The notes: generated by a model from the sequence alone, not told the origin. Positions 1 through 12,515 are shown, counted from the first letter of the stretch. The stretch: 64,000 nucleotides of DNA from Gaeumannomyces sp. JS-464 (GCA_002197995.1 NGZR01000002.1:2418001-2482000), one strand, 5' to 3'. Translations and numbers: made by a program.

Positions 1-3000
1 GTGCGGTCCATGGGTCTCCTGGATATTCAACAGACCGACTACCCGAGAGGGTCTGTGGTTGACGCTTTCCGCAAGCAAGCAACAGCCCACCCAGACGCGA
101 CAGCAGTCGTCGATTCGTCGGCTCGGATGACATACAAGGAGCTCGACGAAAAGTCTGGCCAGCTTGCGACGTGGCTCCGCCGCCGCAAGGGCATGAGCCC
201 GGAAACCTTCGTCGGCGTGCTCGCGCCGCGGTCCTGCGAGGCGGTCGTGGCATTCCTCGGCGTGCTCAAGGCGAACTTGCGTACATCCCGCTCGACACCA
301 ACGCACCGGCAGCTCGAATCGCCATGATCTTGTCGACCGTGGCGGAAAACACACTGGTGCTTCTCGGCCGCGACGTCCCTCTACCGGACTGCCCGACAGC
401 TGGCGTCGAGCTGGCAAGGATCGGCGACGCTCTAAGGGCGCGGGCCCGGCAGAGATGGCACCTGCGGACCAGCAGCCCTCGGCTGCAAGCCTTGCTTATG
501 TCATGTTCACATCTGGCTCGACGGGCCGTCCAAAGGGCGTCATGGTGGAGCACCGCGGCATTGTGCGGTTGGCAAGCGAGCCGACGTGGCCCTGCAGGGA
601 GCGCCCATCGCCCACATGGCCAACACGGCATTCGACGCCGCCACCTGGGAGATATACACGGCCATCTTGAGCGGTGGCGCCGTGGTTTGCATCGACTACA
701 TGACCGTCCTGGACCTGTTGTGGGGGCGTGTTTGCGGAAAAGGGGATCCGCGGAGCCTTGTTCACGCCCGCGCTCCTCAAGCAATGTATGGCCTCGGCAC
801 CGGCCGCGCTTGCCGGGCTGGATCTGCTGGTGGTCGGCGCCGACAGGTTCCGCCGCAAAGCGCCGTCGAGGCGGCGCGCCTGGTCCGAGGCGCCGTCTTC
901 AACGTGTACGGACCGACGGAGAACTCGTGCATTAGCACCAAGTACCGTGTGCCGGTAGGCGAGGAGAATTATACCAACGGTGTCCCGATCGGCCGGGCAA
1001 TCGCCAATTCCGGGGCCTTCGTCATGGACGGCCAGCAGAAAATGGTTCCCCTCGGTGTCATGGGAGAGCTCGTTGTGACGGGAGATGGGCTCGCGCGCGG
1101 CTACACTGACCCGGCGCTGAACGATGATCGCTTTGTCAGTGTAACGATGAACGGGAAGACGACGAGGGCATACAGGACTGGCGACCGGGTCCGATACCGG
1201 GCGGACGGCCAGATCGAGTTCTTCGGCCGTATGGACCAGCAGATCAAGATTCGAGGCCACCGGATCGAGGTGGCCGAGATCGAGCACGCCATGGTTTCCT
1301 ACGAGGCGGTGCAGGACGCGGCTGTGGTGATCAGGACTCGAGATGGCCAAGAGCCGGACCTGGTTGGGTTCGTGACCTCCAAGCAAGGGCCCGAGGCTGA
1401 GCGCAACATCCGCACTCGCCTGCAGGCTCTGCTCCCAGCATACATGGTACCCGAGCGGATTGTGGTGCTGGACCAAATGCCCCTGAACGCGAACGGCAAG
1501 GTTGATGGCAAGGTGCTCGAGAGCATGTCCCACGGCGTGCCGAGGTGGGTTGAGGATGCGGCCGACGACATCTTCGTGCCCAAGAGCGAGGTCGAGGAGA
1601 TCATACGCACCGTGGTGGCGGGAGTCGTCAACATGCCTCTTGACCGCGTCCCGGCAAACCGCTCCTTCGTCGGCATGGGCGGCGATTCCATCACGGCCAT
1701 GCAGGCCATGGCGCTGTGCCGGCAGCGCGGCGTGTCCCTGCAGGTTCGAGACATACTCGGCAGCGCCAGCATCCCGGCCATGGCTGTCAAGGCCACCAGG
1801 CTGGGTGACGAGGCGGAAGCCGCCGCGGGCAGCGGGCAGGAGACCGAGGATGAGTTCGCAGCCTTCCCTCTCTCGCCCATCCAGAAGCTTCACCTCGCTC
1901 AGTTCCCCGAAGGAGAGAACCACTACAACCAGAGCTTGCTGCTCAAGTTGCGCAAGCCAACCGCCGAGTCGACCATCCAAGCCGCCCTGCTGGACCTGAT
2001 TCGCCGACACCCAATGCTGCGCGCCCGGTTCGAGAGGAGCCAGCCCAGCGGCCAGTGGACGCAGGCGGTGCGGCCGATGGCCAACGATGCCCTCTCTTTC
2101 TCCAGCGGCAGCGCGCCGTCCTGGGGCGAAGCACGGGGTTTCATGGCGGAGGCGCACCGTTGCCTCGACATCACCGCCGGCCCGCTCGTGGCTGCGAGGC
2201 TCATCCGAGTCGGCGAGGAGACTTCGCTGCTCATGGTGGCGCACCACCTCGTCATCGACCTGGTGTCTTGGCGCACGCTGCTCCAGGACCTAGAGCAGCT
2301 GATCGAGGGCACCGCATCCACGCCCGAGATGCAGACGTCGTGGTCGTACCAGCGATGGGTCCGCAGTTTGCACAAGTATGCCGACACAGAAGTGGCGGCT
2401 GCGGCCCTGAAGCTGCCGTCCGCGGCACCAGATCCGAATCTCGAGTTCTGGGGCGTGGACGCGCCGCCGGCGAACGACTCCACCAGCCTGGTCGAGGGAG
2501 AATTCACGCTTGATGCTGCCATCACCGAGACCCTGGTCCGCGCGGCCGAGAAGACGCTCAGGGCCGAGCTCCCAGATGTTCTCCTAGCCGTAGCCGCCCA
2601 TGCGTTTGCAGTCGTGTTCCCAGAGCGTACGCCGCCTCCATTCCACACCGAGACGCACGGCAGGGACCACCCGCGCGACACGGCCGTGACGGTCCACGAC
2701 ACGGTGGGCTGGTTCACCGCTATCGTACCGATTGTGCTCGCCCCCGCCGACGGAGACGACTGGGTCGACCGCGTCGTCCGGGCGAAAGACGCCCGGCGCG
2801 ACGTGCCCGGGCTAGGTGTGCCTTATTTCACGTCCAAAATGCTGCGGGGCTCGGAGAGACCCGACAGCCTCCCCTTCGAGGTCGTCCTTAATTACCTCGG
2901 CCGCTTCCAGCAGCTAGAGCGCGCCGAGGGCCTGTTCGAGTTCATGCCAAGGACCATGCGGCCCGCGGATGTGAGCCTGTCGGCCGCCCGGATCTCCGTG

Positions 3001-6000
3001 ATCGATATTTTAGCCGTCGTCGAGAAGGATGCGCTCACCATGACCTGGAGCTACGGCGCCGAAATCCGTCACCAAGATCGCCTGGCCAGGTGGTTTGGCC
3101 TGTTCCAGCAGGGACTGGAGGAGGTGGCGCTTGCGCTGCGGCGCACGCCGGCACAGCTGACCAGAGCCGACGTGCCGCTGCTACCCATCTCGCACGCGCA
3201 GCTTAAGCGGCTCAACTGGGCATTAACGGCCATCTCGCCCACGGGAGTCGACGAGGTTGAGGACGTGTACCCCACATCGCCCATGCAGCGCGGCATCCTT
3301 CTCAGCCAATCCAGAGATGCCACCCAGTACGACGTGCACTTTGTGTGGGAGATCTCCCCCGCCCGCAGCAGCGGCGGACAGGTCGACTTGGCCCGGCTGG
3401 AGCGCGCCTGGCACCGCGTGGTCGAGCGCCACCCCATGCTGCGGACCGTCTTCATCAACCACGGCCTCCGCGACGACTCGCCGTTCGACCAGGTCGTCCT
3501 GAAGAGGGCAAGCCCATCCACGACGACGCTCGCTTGCGGCCGCGGCGAGACTGTCCTGGACAAGGCGTGGGCTGCGTCTCGCGGGGCCCTCGTCTCCAGC
3601 GCTCCCGCGCACCGCCTCGCCATCTGCGCCGGCCCACGAGGCGAGGTCTACGCCCACTTCCACGTCAGCCACGCGCTGATCGACGCGACCTCGCTGCAGA
3701 TCCTTCTCCGGGATTGGAACCGCGCGTATGCCGGCAGCCTTCTCGCCGGCGCCGGCCCCTCCTACTCCAGCTACATTGCTCACATCCAAAAGACGTCGCT
3801 CGACGCGTCACTCCGGTTCTGGGCTACCCACCTCGAGGGCGCCACCGTCTGCCGCCTTCCCCAGCTGACGGACGGCAAGGTGCCGAGCAGCAACGGCCGA
3901 CGCGAGATGCGCAACGTCCGTACCGAGGTGGCGTTCGCGTCGCGCCTCGCCGCTCTGGCGAGCAGCATGCGCGTGTCGGTCGCCAACATATTCCAGCTGG
4001 CCTGGGCCCTGGTGCTCAGGTCCTATAGCAGCCAGCACGACGTCTGCTTTGGGTACATCGCGTCCGGTAGGGACGTCGAGCTCGACGGCATCTCGGACGC
4101 AGTGGGGCCCTTTATCAACATGCTCGTGTCCCGCGTCGTCTTTGACGACGCGGCACGACACCGGCCACACTGCTGCGGCGGCTGTTCACCACGTCGACAG
4201 CCTGCCGCACCAGCACGCGCCCCTAGCGGACATCACGCACGCCCTCGGCATGTTTTCAACACTGCCTTGTCCTTCCAGCGAACGTCGACTTCAGCAGCGG
4301 GGATCTTCCGCTGTCGTTCCGCCCAGTCAAGGGAGCAGATCCCACAGAAGTGAGTAGTGGCATACCCTTAAACTGTCCGTTGATGGATCCGCTGCCATCA
4401 GCCAAGGATTTCGCTGACACTTGGTAACCAGTTCGACGCCATGATCAACGTCTTGAGCTCCGACGGCCGCATCGAGTTCGCGTTTGACTACCGATCCGAC
4501 TACCTTACCGACCCGCAGGCCAACAACATCGCACAGAGCATGGTTCAGGCCCTCAGGGCCATTGAAGCAGCTCCCGAGGCGCCCGTTGGCTCGCTCCAGC
4601 TCCTCCCTGAGGAGCACCTGTCCCAGATCAACAAATGGGGCGAGGACCTGCCGCCCCTCGTCGACCGGACCGTGCACGACATGTTCGCCGACGTGTGCCG
4701 CCAGCGCCCCGACGCGGCCGCGGTGCACGCCTGGGACGGGGACTTCTCCTACGCAGAGCTCGACGAGGCATCTTCCAAGCTCGCCGGCGTCCTGGTCGGG
4801 CATGGAGTCAAGCCCGGCGACTTCGTTGCGCTGTGCTTCGAAAAGTCGGCCTGGGTCCCCGTCGCCCTTCTCGCCGTCCACAAGGCGGGCGCAGCCTTTC
4901 TGGTCCTTGAGGCGGATGCCCCCCGCGAGCGCATCCGGTACATGCTGGGCAAGATCCAAACTTCTCTCGTCCTCTGTTCGGTGTCGTGCAGCGCGGTGGT
5001 GGCAGACTGGGGCACGTCCTCCATCGTGGTCGGCCCCGAGGCGATCGCGACAGCTGAGCCGGTCGGTCGGCTGCCCAGTGTGCCAAGCTCCAGTGCCTGC
5101 TACGTTGTCTTCACGTCGGGCACCACCGGCCAGCCCAAGGGCGCTGTCACCGGGCACGGCGCCTTTTGCACCTCGGCCGTTGCGCAAGCCAAGAACATGT
5201 CGCTTGGGCCCAGCACCCGGTGCCTCCAGTTCTCGTCCTTTATGTTCGACATATCCCTGCTCGAGATGATGATGCCGCTGCTCGCAGGTGGGTGCGTATG
5301 CATCCCGCGCAAGCAGGATATGCTCGACGACTTCCCGCTCGTCATCAGGAATATGAGGGTCAACTGGGTCATCATCACGCCCTCTTTCCTCCGCACTTTA
5401 AATCCGCAAGCAGACATGTCGCCTCTCCAGGTCATGTTCCTCGTGGGTGAGGCTGTCTCCCAAAAGGAAGTCGACGGCTGGGCCGACAAAGTCCAGCTTG
5501 GCAACGCGTACGGGCCCGCAGAGTGTTCCGCCATAGCGTCCGTCCGACCGCGCCTAACGAGGTCCACCGAGGGACCCAACATCGGCCACGGGTCTGGGTG
5601 CTGCCGCTGGGTGACGGCGCCGGGCGACAGGAACCGCCTCGCCCCCGTCGGAGCTATCGGCGAGCTCTTGCTCGAGGGCGCACCCCTCGCGCGCGACTAC
5701 ATCAACGACGCTGCCAAAACCGCCGAGGTCTTCCTCAGCGGCCTCACCTGGGCGCCGCTGGTAGGCCGCACTCCCGAGACGCGCTTCTACGCGACCGGCG
5801 ACCTCGTCCGTGCCAACAGCGACGGGTCCCTCACCTTCGTCGGCCGGACGGACAGTCAGGTCAAAATCAACGGCCAGCGCATCGAGCTGGGAGAGGTCCA
5901 TCACCACCTCGTGGCCATGGGCGAGATCAGACACTCGGTCGTCATGAGCCCGTCTACAGGACCGCTGGGCGGTCGGCTTGTCGCCGCCATTGAGCTCAAA

Positions 6001-7921
6001 GACACGCCCTCCGGCACCGACAGTCTAGGCATGCGCCTCATCGCGCCGCACCTGAGAGCGCGGGCCACCCAGTGCGTCAGGCGGATCCGCGAAGTGCTTT
6101 CGCAGCGTCTGCATCGTACATGGTCCCAGCCACTTGGATCGTGCTGCAGGACATACCGACAAACACATCCCGCAAGCTCGACGTCGGAGCCGTCAAGGCC
6201 TGGGTGGCCGCCGTCGACGCTGAGACGTACCGCGAGATCCTCGCGGCGACGGCGGACGGGGCGAGCGAGCTGGATCCCACCGAGACAGTCGCCGCGGAGA
6301 TCAGCTACAGGCTGGACGTCATCCTCGGTGGCGGCGCCAACGGGGTGCCGCGGGACCTTGGCGGCAAGGACTTCGTGCCAATGCAGTACGGCCTCGACTC
6401 CATCGCCGCCATCACGCTTTCGGCCTGGATGCGCAAGACATTTGGCGCCGCCATCCCGATGGCCACGCTCCTGTCGCCGCAGACCAGCATACGGGCGCTG
6501 GCGGCGCTGGTCGGGAGAACGAGAAGAGTAAGAACTCAGCTTCTGAGGCTAGCCAGTCCTCTGAGCCTAGCCAGGCCCCAACCTTGGTATCAACCGCGGC
6601 GACCTCGCCGACGCGCGACAGCGGTTCGGCCTGCATCAACCTGCGCGCCGAGATCGACCGATTCGATAAGAGGCTTGCACGACTGCCGCCCGTGGCACCG
6701 GCGACGGGCATGCGCAACCGGACCCAGACCCCACCAACCTTCCTCGTCACGGGCGCCACCGGGTTCCTCGGCAGCCAGATTGTCAAGCAGCTGCTGCTCC
6801 GGCCCGAAGTTAAGAGAGTGTTTTGCGTCGTCCGCGCAAGCGATGACGAGGAGGCCTTTGAGCGAATGGCGACCGTCGCGCGCAGAGGCGGCTGGTGGCG
6901 TGAGGACCGCGCTGGCCGCCTGACGGCCTGGCGGGGCGACCTCAGCCAGCCGCGCCTGGGGCTGGACGCGTCGCGCTGGGCACGCGTCACCTCGGGCGAG
7001 GTCGAGGCCATCATCCACAACGGCGCCGCCGTGCACTGGCACGTTGGCTACGACGACATGGTGGCCGCCAACGTCGAGAGCACCGTCGACCTCCTCTCGG
7101 CTCTGTCCGCCGCACCCTTCCCGCCGCGCTTCGCCTACGTATCCGGGGGCTACTTTGGCGCCGCCGACGAGACGGACGATCAGGTCGCGGACCTCCTGGC
7201 GGACTCGGGCGGCTACGCGCAGACCAAGTTTGTCTCGGAGGTGCTCGTGCGCCGCCACGGGGAGCGCCTGGCGGCCGCGTCTCCCGACTTCCCGACGCCC
7301 GTCGTGCTCAAGCCGGGTTTTGTCATTGGAGATGGGGACTCGGGCGTGTCAAACCTCGACGACTTCCTGTGGCGCGTTGTGGGCTCGGCCGTCCGCGTCG
7401 GCGGCTACAACGCCGACGAGGCCGACGACGCGGACGCGTGGCTGCTTGCCGCCGGCAGCGACCAGATCGCCAGCGCCACAGTGGACGCATGCGTGCTCCC
7501 GCCGCCGTCGGGCACTCCCAAGCCGACCGTCCGCTTCGTCGACGGCGTCCCCGTCAGGGAGCTCTGGAGGATCTTGGCCGAGGACCCGGAGCTGGGCTTG
7601 GACCTCAAGCCCATGTCGAGCAGCGACTGGCTGGCGGCGCTCGAGCGGAACATGAACGCGCGCGGGCCCGGCCACCCCATCTTCCCGGTCTTCAACTTCC
7701 TCCAGGGCAGGCGGGGCACTGTCGGCGTCCGGCGCATGCGCGGCGAGGAGGCCGTCTTCCCCGAGGCCGAGTCGCGCGAACGCGTCAGACGCAGCCTCGT
7801 GTACCTCAAGAGCATCGGCTTCTTCTCGGCTGACGGGGTGGCCTCGCAGCCCGGCGTCGGCGTGTTCAACCGGAGTGGTTGGAGGCTGGCTAACGCGGCG
7901 ACATTTTTGATGGTGGGGTGA
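1..7921 (+). CDS. Nonribosomal peptide synthetase, A-T-E-C-A-T-R, with terminal thioester reductase (5' end may be cut by the window)
   Basis: Activates two amino acids, epimerises the first, condenses them and releases the product reductively. Module 1: adenylation with [11 protein letters not shown] (about 506), NVYGPTENS (about 905), YRTGDR (about 1171) and NANGKVD (about 1488); carrier GGDSIT (about 1680); epimerisation domain with [10 protein letters not shown] (about 2242) and ETHGRD (about 2650). Module 2: condensation domain with SHALIDATS (about 3667), adenylation with [11 protein letters not shown] (about 5110) and YATGDLVR (about 5788), carrier YGLDSI (about 6391). The last 1.2 kb is a Rossmann thioester reductase with TGATGFLG (6749) and the Tyr-Lys pair in GGYAQTK (7210-7227). 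One intron lies at 4350-4431. The reading frame breaks near 273, 440, 578, 720, 862, 4165, 4252, 4290, 6100 and 6512, always by single-base shifts and never by an in-frame stop; I read these mostly as sequence errors. Hand-aligned specificity residues are about DAWLLVVCI and DILIFVAAI; substrates are not assigned. Upstream start is unknown. Confidence 0.9.
4350..4431 (+). other. Intron in the NRPS condensation domain
   Basis: Donor GTGAGT at 4350, branch-like GCTGAC at about 4413 and acceptor AG at 4430-4431. Splicing joins ...GADPTE to FDAMINV... in phase 0, which restores the conserved C-terminal half of the condensation domain. 82 bases long. Confidence 0.8.
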
Positions 7922-8938
7922 TCTCCCAATGCTTAGAAATTGGTTGGATTGGTGGTGAAGGACAGGCCAGCGAAAGAAGGGAGGGGGAGAAAAAACGCCA
8001 CAGTGGCTCCTTATTTAGCATTAGATGTTGCCTTTTTTGTTTGAATTTTCGTTTAGGTCTTAGGTTTCGCTTTCTGGTTTCTGTTATAGCCTTCCACGGG
8101 TAATTCTACAGGTGTATTTGTTTGAGCATTAATTAATCGATTCATCAGGTTGATTCTGCACAGGGCCGAAGTGGTGACCTGTGTGACAATGCTCATGCCG
8201 GGTTAACGACACCTGATTTTATTGAATCAACAGTACCAATACATCGACAGCCCTCACAACTCAGGCGACTGTATACTACGCACTTGTGATGGGATATATC
8301 ACCCACTCCGGCCTCCTGTTTGTCCATGCTCATGGGCTATGTATCTGGCCTCCAGCATGGAGATTCGCAGAGAAATCCTTCCGGAGGACGAGCGCTCGAC
8401 GGTGCAACCCTGCCGTCTGGGCTGTGTTGTGGGCCCAACGCTAATGGCCCAGCTGGTCCCTTCAAAGCAGCGGCCTGGACGCGCCAAGTGTCCGATATTG
8501 CACGCCACACATCCCCGTAGCGGAACACCGGTCGTGGCTTCAGCCGAACCACGTCTGCTTCTTATTCCCAAAGAGCGGTGTTCTCGGCAACCGAGCGGCG
8601 GCTCGCCATCAGGGCTCGCGCCATGTGCGGGCACCGCGCCCAACCTTTGCCAGCCTGGGCTGCGGGCCGCTTCTCCTGCAGCGCGGTATAGGCTCGGACG
8701 AATCTTGCAGTGTTCAAGGCTCCCGGAGGCCCGCAAGTACGCCCGCGAGGCGTCGATGAGCACCTTGATCACGGTCAGGAGACGGCACGTAGCATCCGTG
8801 GCCGAAGGTGGATGGGGAAATCGGCGGAATATCGTGGAGGCTGGTCTTCGTGGTCGTATCTGAGCCAGAGCATTTGGGGGAAGTGGCGCGTCTCGGTGCC
8901 GAATAAGCTGAGGCTCTCGAGGTTGCCCACGGCCCAGG
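7922..8938. other. Spacer between NRPS and transposon block
   Basis: No coding region that I recognise. Overlapping open frames on both strands (about 8222-8863 plus, 8299-9021 minus) have no domain signature and shadow each other. The sequence is of normal base composition and not RIP-mutated, so it marks the left edge of the ordinary chromosome before the transposons. Confidence 0.5.
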
Positions 8939-8940
8939 TA

Positions 8941-8984
8941 AGTCGGGGCACCCCCTGTCCATCCGCCCCCTGTCCGTCCACCCA
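8941..8984 (+). repeat. Left terminal inverted repeat of the pogo-like element
   Basis: Begins AGTCGGGGCACCCC directly after a TA; the matching inverted copy is at 13526-13570. Later positions differ mostly by C/T changes and one length difference. Confidence 0.75.
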
Positions 8985-9082
8985 TGGGGCCCACAACCTC
9001 GAATCGTCGCGCGTACTTCAATTCTACGGGATTCCATCAATTTTGATCCGTTTTCCTTCCTTTTTGCTGCATTCGAATGCTG

Positions 9083-9230
9083 GGATGCCGGAGAAACAGT
9101 ACATAAAAAAAGACGTCGAACGAGCCTTTGCTGCGGTGCAGGCAAAGGTTTCAATCCGGAAGGCTGCCGCGCCAACGGGGTACCAAAGTCGACCCTACGA
9201 AATGAGGCTCTATCGGGAACACACCTTTTT
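9083..9230 (+). pseudogene. N-terminal fragment of a pogo-type transposase (HTH_psq)
   Basis: Starts MPEKQYIKKDVERAFAAV, followed by SIRKAAA and, after a one-base frame change near 9178, GVPKSTLRNEAL. This is the helix-turn-helix DNA-binding start of pogo/CENP-B-type transposases and sits about 140 bases inside the left inverted repeat, where it belongs. A further RREANKSYRQEQ-like stretch near 9338 may be its continuation after an insertion of about 100 bases. The rest of this copy is not found; the larger transposase further right has its own HTH. Confidence 0.65.
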
Positions 9231-9599
9231 TGCTATTGGCACGCACCCCCACCCCGATATCGGTGCGCATGGACTTTTTTATAGCGCACCCACACAAACA
9301 ACATAGGCTTTAATACAGGCAGGGGCTCAGTTAACAGGAGGGAAGCAAATAAAAGTTATCGCCAGGAGCAAATTATTAATAAACGATCAAAAACGCGGTG
9401 TTAAACCGCCAAATTACATGGAAAAGTGCAAGGGCACGGCGTTAAGGCCGTTTATTTAGGGCTATAAAGGTGCCTAAAAACTCGCAAAAAGATCAAAAAA
9501 ACTCGTCAAATGCCGGCGCAGGCGTTGGAAAAGGCGCGGAAGCCCTTCCGGCCAACCGTAAGGGCAGGGCGGCCGGCGTTAAGGGCAAAGGGGTGCCGA

Positions 9600-11943
9600 G
9601 GGTAAGCATAGGCCTTTCCGCCTCGTTAGCCTCGTCAGCCTCGTCAGCCTGCCGTAGGGAAGGCCCCTGTTCGTATTGCGAAGGTTTCGCCTGGCGCCGG
9701 CACGGATACCCGTGCGGGTACTGCGTGGGCGCCGCGCCGGCCCCTCGTTACCAAAAGGGCCGGACTTTCGAGGACGGCCCTTATAACTGCTTACCGGATT
9801 TGTAACCCGGAGTAGGGATCTTCCGTATCCCGGCTACCCTTTCGCAGCCAAAAGCGGCTTACAAAGTCGATTTGCAAGCCCGGAAAGTTGAGATTCTCTC
9901 GTTGGGCGTTATGCAAATTTAAAAGCTCGTAAGGGCAGGGCAAGCCGTACTGCTTACGCGTAGCGCGCGTGCAAAAAGGTAGGGGAAGGCCGTTAAAGTG
10001 CAGTTAGGAAGGCAACGTTGCTAACGCACGCTTATGCATTTAATTAAGGAGATTAAGGCATTAAAAAAGGCACGTAAAGGTAACTGCCCTGCCTATAACC
10101 TCGCAATAGTCCCAGCGGATTTTAACCCCGAAGCCTGCTAGGCCGCTTTAAAAGCCGCGATCCGGTAATTCGTTTGCGTTAAAGTAGCTTTTGCAACCTG
10201 TAATAAAGTCGCCTTCGCAAAAAGGCCGTAAGTTTTAAAAAACCCGTAATTTGATTCCGAGGGTGCCGTGGTAATAAACCCGTTGGTAGGGTTATATTTA
10301 GTATAGCAATAGGCCTACTACTGTTTGCTAATTAAACGAACCGTTGCAAATAGTTAAACAAAGCTTTTTGCTTGTAAAATGCATTTAAAAAGCGGCTTAA
10401 GCCTTTTTATAAGTTTCGAAGGTTAGCGTATAAACGACGTGCTTTTAAAGGGCAAAAAAGCCGGCCCGGGTATGCTTAACGTCGCTAAAAAGGTGTTGGT
10501 ATTTGTTGGAGCCCTGCGCCGATTTAACGATCCGGTGGCTGTTTGTAAAGGTTTAAAAGTCTTCCGTATTAGCCTTATTGGTAGCCTCGTTAATGCCCGG
10601 GCCTGCTTTCGAATCCTTACAATCCGACTTATCGGAAGCATTTTCCGCCACCTTTTTAGCCTTTTTAACAGCCGCAATTTTGTTCCATTTTTTTTTAATA
10701 TGTAGGACCACGTTAAAATTAATATGGTAAACGCATAATTAAAGCGTGCAAAAAGGAAACGCGCTTAAAGCGGCGTTACGGAAGTGATTATCCCCGTCGG
10801 TAATAATAATTTCGGGGGCCGGAATTTGGGCCCTGCTAAGAAAATCGCGGAAGGTAAAAAAAACCTACGCAAAAGTTGCTTCGGCTTCGTTTGCAATTAA
10901 AGCTTAAAAAACCGGCAAAGTTGTGCGTTCGTTGTAATAATCACCGCTGTAAACAGGTGCATATTATACCGGTTGGTTTTGTAAGTAACGTCGATTTAAA
11001 AGCAGCGCGAGCCGGCACGAAGATAAAAACGACTTGATCGTATATCCAAGCCGCGCACCGGAAAGTTGCAGTGCCTTTTTGGCCTTTTATAAGGAAATCC
11101 CGAAGGTTAAAATCCTTAAACGCCACCGTAAGCTCGTCGAAAAACCGTAAAAAAGCGGCTGTAGGTTGGTACCTTAGCGTTTTTTTTCCTCCAGGCGGCT
11201 CGCCAACGGTATAAAGCAGCAAATTGCCAAAGCCCGGTAGGGTATCGCCCCGTAGGAGGTTAAAATCGCACGCGTACGTATCGTAAGGTCGGCGAAAAAA
11301 AGGCGCAAAAGCTTCCACTGCCGTTCCGTAATTTGGGAGGCGAGGGCGGTAGCTTCCGTAGCGATACCTTAATCCGGGCCGTGGTTTTCGTGCCTAAAGT
11401 TAATCATTCGGCGCGCTTTAAAAGTCTTTATTAGCTTTAAGCCTTTGCAAAATGATCCCCACGGGCAGTTAGCAATTTGGGAGGTCCGGGACTGGTTGCG
11501 CAACTTTTGGGAAGGCCGGTTTTTTTGCCTAAAAGAGCAGAAAAAAGGCTCTTTTTTAGCAGGCCCTCGCTGTTTTTAAGCGTTCGTGCGGTAGTTATAA
11601 GCCCGTTTTGTTAAAGTAGTTACGGGTTAAAGGCATTAACGAGGCTTTGGAAGGTAGGGTAAAAGGTAAAAAGTACCGCGGTAGGCTTTTTAATTTAAAG
11701 CCGCCCGTTTCAAAGCGCGGGACCGGCGGCCTCGTTTGCAAAAAGGCTGATAGCCTCGTTTGCAAAAGGGCTATCAGCCTCGTTTATAAAAAGGCAATTA
11801 GCTTCGTTTGCAAAAGGGCTATTAGCCTCGTTTGCAAAAGGGTTATTAGCTTCGTCGTCGCTCGAAATCGCGATAACTTCGTTTATAGCAGTTGGTTGTT
11901 GTGCTATAAAGAAAATGCACGGAAAACGATTTAAAATGCACAA
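9600..11943 (-). pseudogene. Mutator-like (MULE) transposase, RIP-degraded
   Basis: Read on the minus strand from high to low coordinates. It starts with a tandem EANSPFAN repeat (about 11848-11729), then a zinc-binding N-terminal region with CPWGSF...HENHGPD (about 11480-11390), the first catalytic part IDVTYKTNRYN (about 11000), the second FRDFLSRAQIPAPEIIITDG followed by LCVYHI (about 10850-10700), a SWIM-like GLPCPYEL (about 9935) and a tail ESPALLVTRGRRGA typical of fungal MULEs (about 9770). Several stops and frame changes interrupt it. Transposase of the Hop/MULE type is the best match; I did not find its terminal repeats. It lies opposite to, and between, two pogo remnants, so it most likely inserted there. 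Confidence 0.7.
11729..11848. repeat. 24-bp minisatellite, five units
   Basis: Five consecutive 24-base units of the form GCCTCGTTTGCAAAAGGGCT plus four more bases, starting at 11729, 11753, 11777, 11801 and 11825. On the minus strand each unit encodes eight residues like EANSPFAN. It lies in the N-terminal region of the MULE transposase reading. Confidence 0.85.
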
Positions 11944-11989
11944 AAAATGTTAAACTATAGGGATTCCCGGCGAATTTGCGGGGTTCCGG

Positions 11990-12515
11990 CATTGGATAAC
12001 ACAAGGGGCGCATAGGCTAAAAGTGGAGAAAGGTGCGTGCTAATAGCAAAAAAGGTGTGTTCCCCGATAAAGCCTTTACGAAATCGCTTCCAAAGCGCCC
12101 TACTTATCCGGCAATCGCAAAAGCCTTTTCAGCGGTTAAAACCGGCCTTAAAAAAGCTTTTAGCAAATTGGGTGCTTATTTAAACCTCCTTAGGCCTCCT
12201 TTTAACGCATGCAAAAGTCCGGTTTTTTGCGAAGGAGATCCTACGCCGGGAGGGCACCCAACCGGCTTTCGAAAAGCGTTAAATTAACCGCTTTTTGCAA
12301 AGATATCCGGAAATCCGGGTTAAAAAGGGCCGGCGCATAAAGTCGGCCCGTTTTAAAAAGGCTACTACGGAAGTAATAAAGCGGTGGTGGCAGCGCCTAA
12401 AGGTTTCGGAAGTGGCCGGGATTAAACCGAAACACGTATAATATGGACGAGCGCGGCCTATAGGAGCGCAAAACGGGTAACGGGCTCGTTTTAAGCCTCG
12501 CGGAAGCCGGCTTTT

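Noticed and set aside
496..2247. 583-codon open frame on the minus strand
   Set aside because: Antisense shadow of the GC-rich NRPS coding sequence; the plus strand has clear adenylation, carrier and epimerisation motifs here.
1..7921. NRPS as a clear pseudogene because of about ten frame breaks
   Set aside because: No in-frame stops, intact motifs across every break, and the same type of break in probably essential genes of the window.
8222..9021. Open frames of 213 and 240 codons on opposite strands
   Set aside because: They overlap each other, lack any motif, and the minus one runs into the transposon inverted repeat.
9470..9805. Plus-strand open frame with CSYCEG...CGYC, looking like a zinc-binding protein
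   Set aside because: The opposite strand reads as the MULE C-terminal tail (ESPALLVTRGRRGA) just after a SWIM-like motif; the Cys pattern is coincidental.
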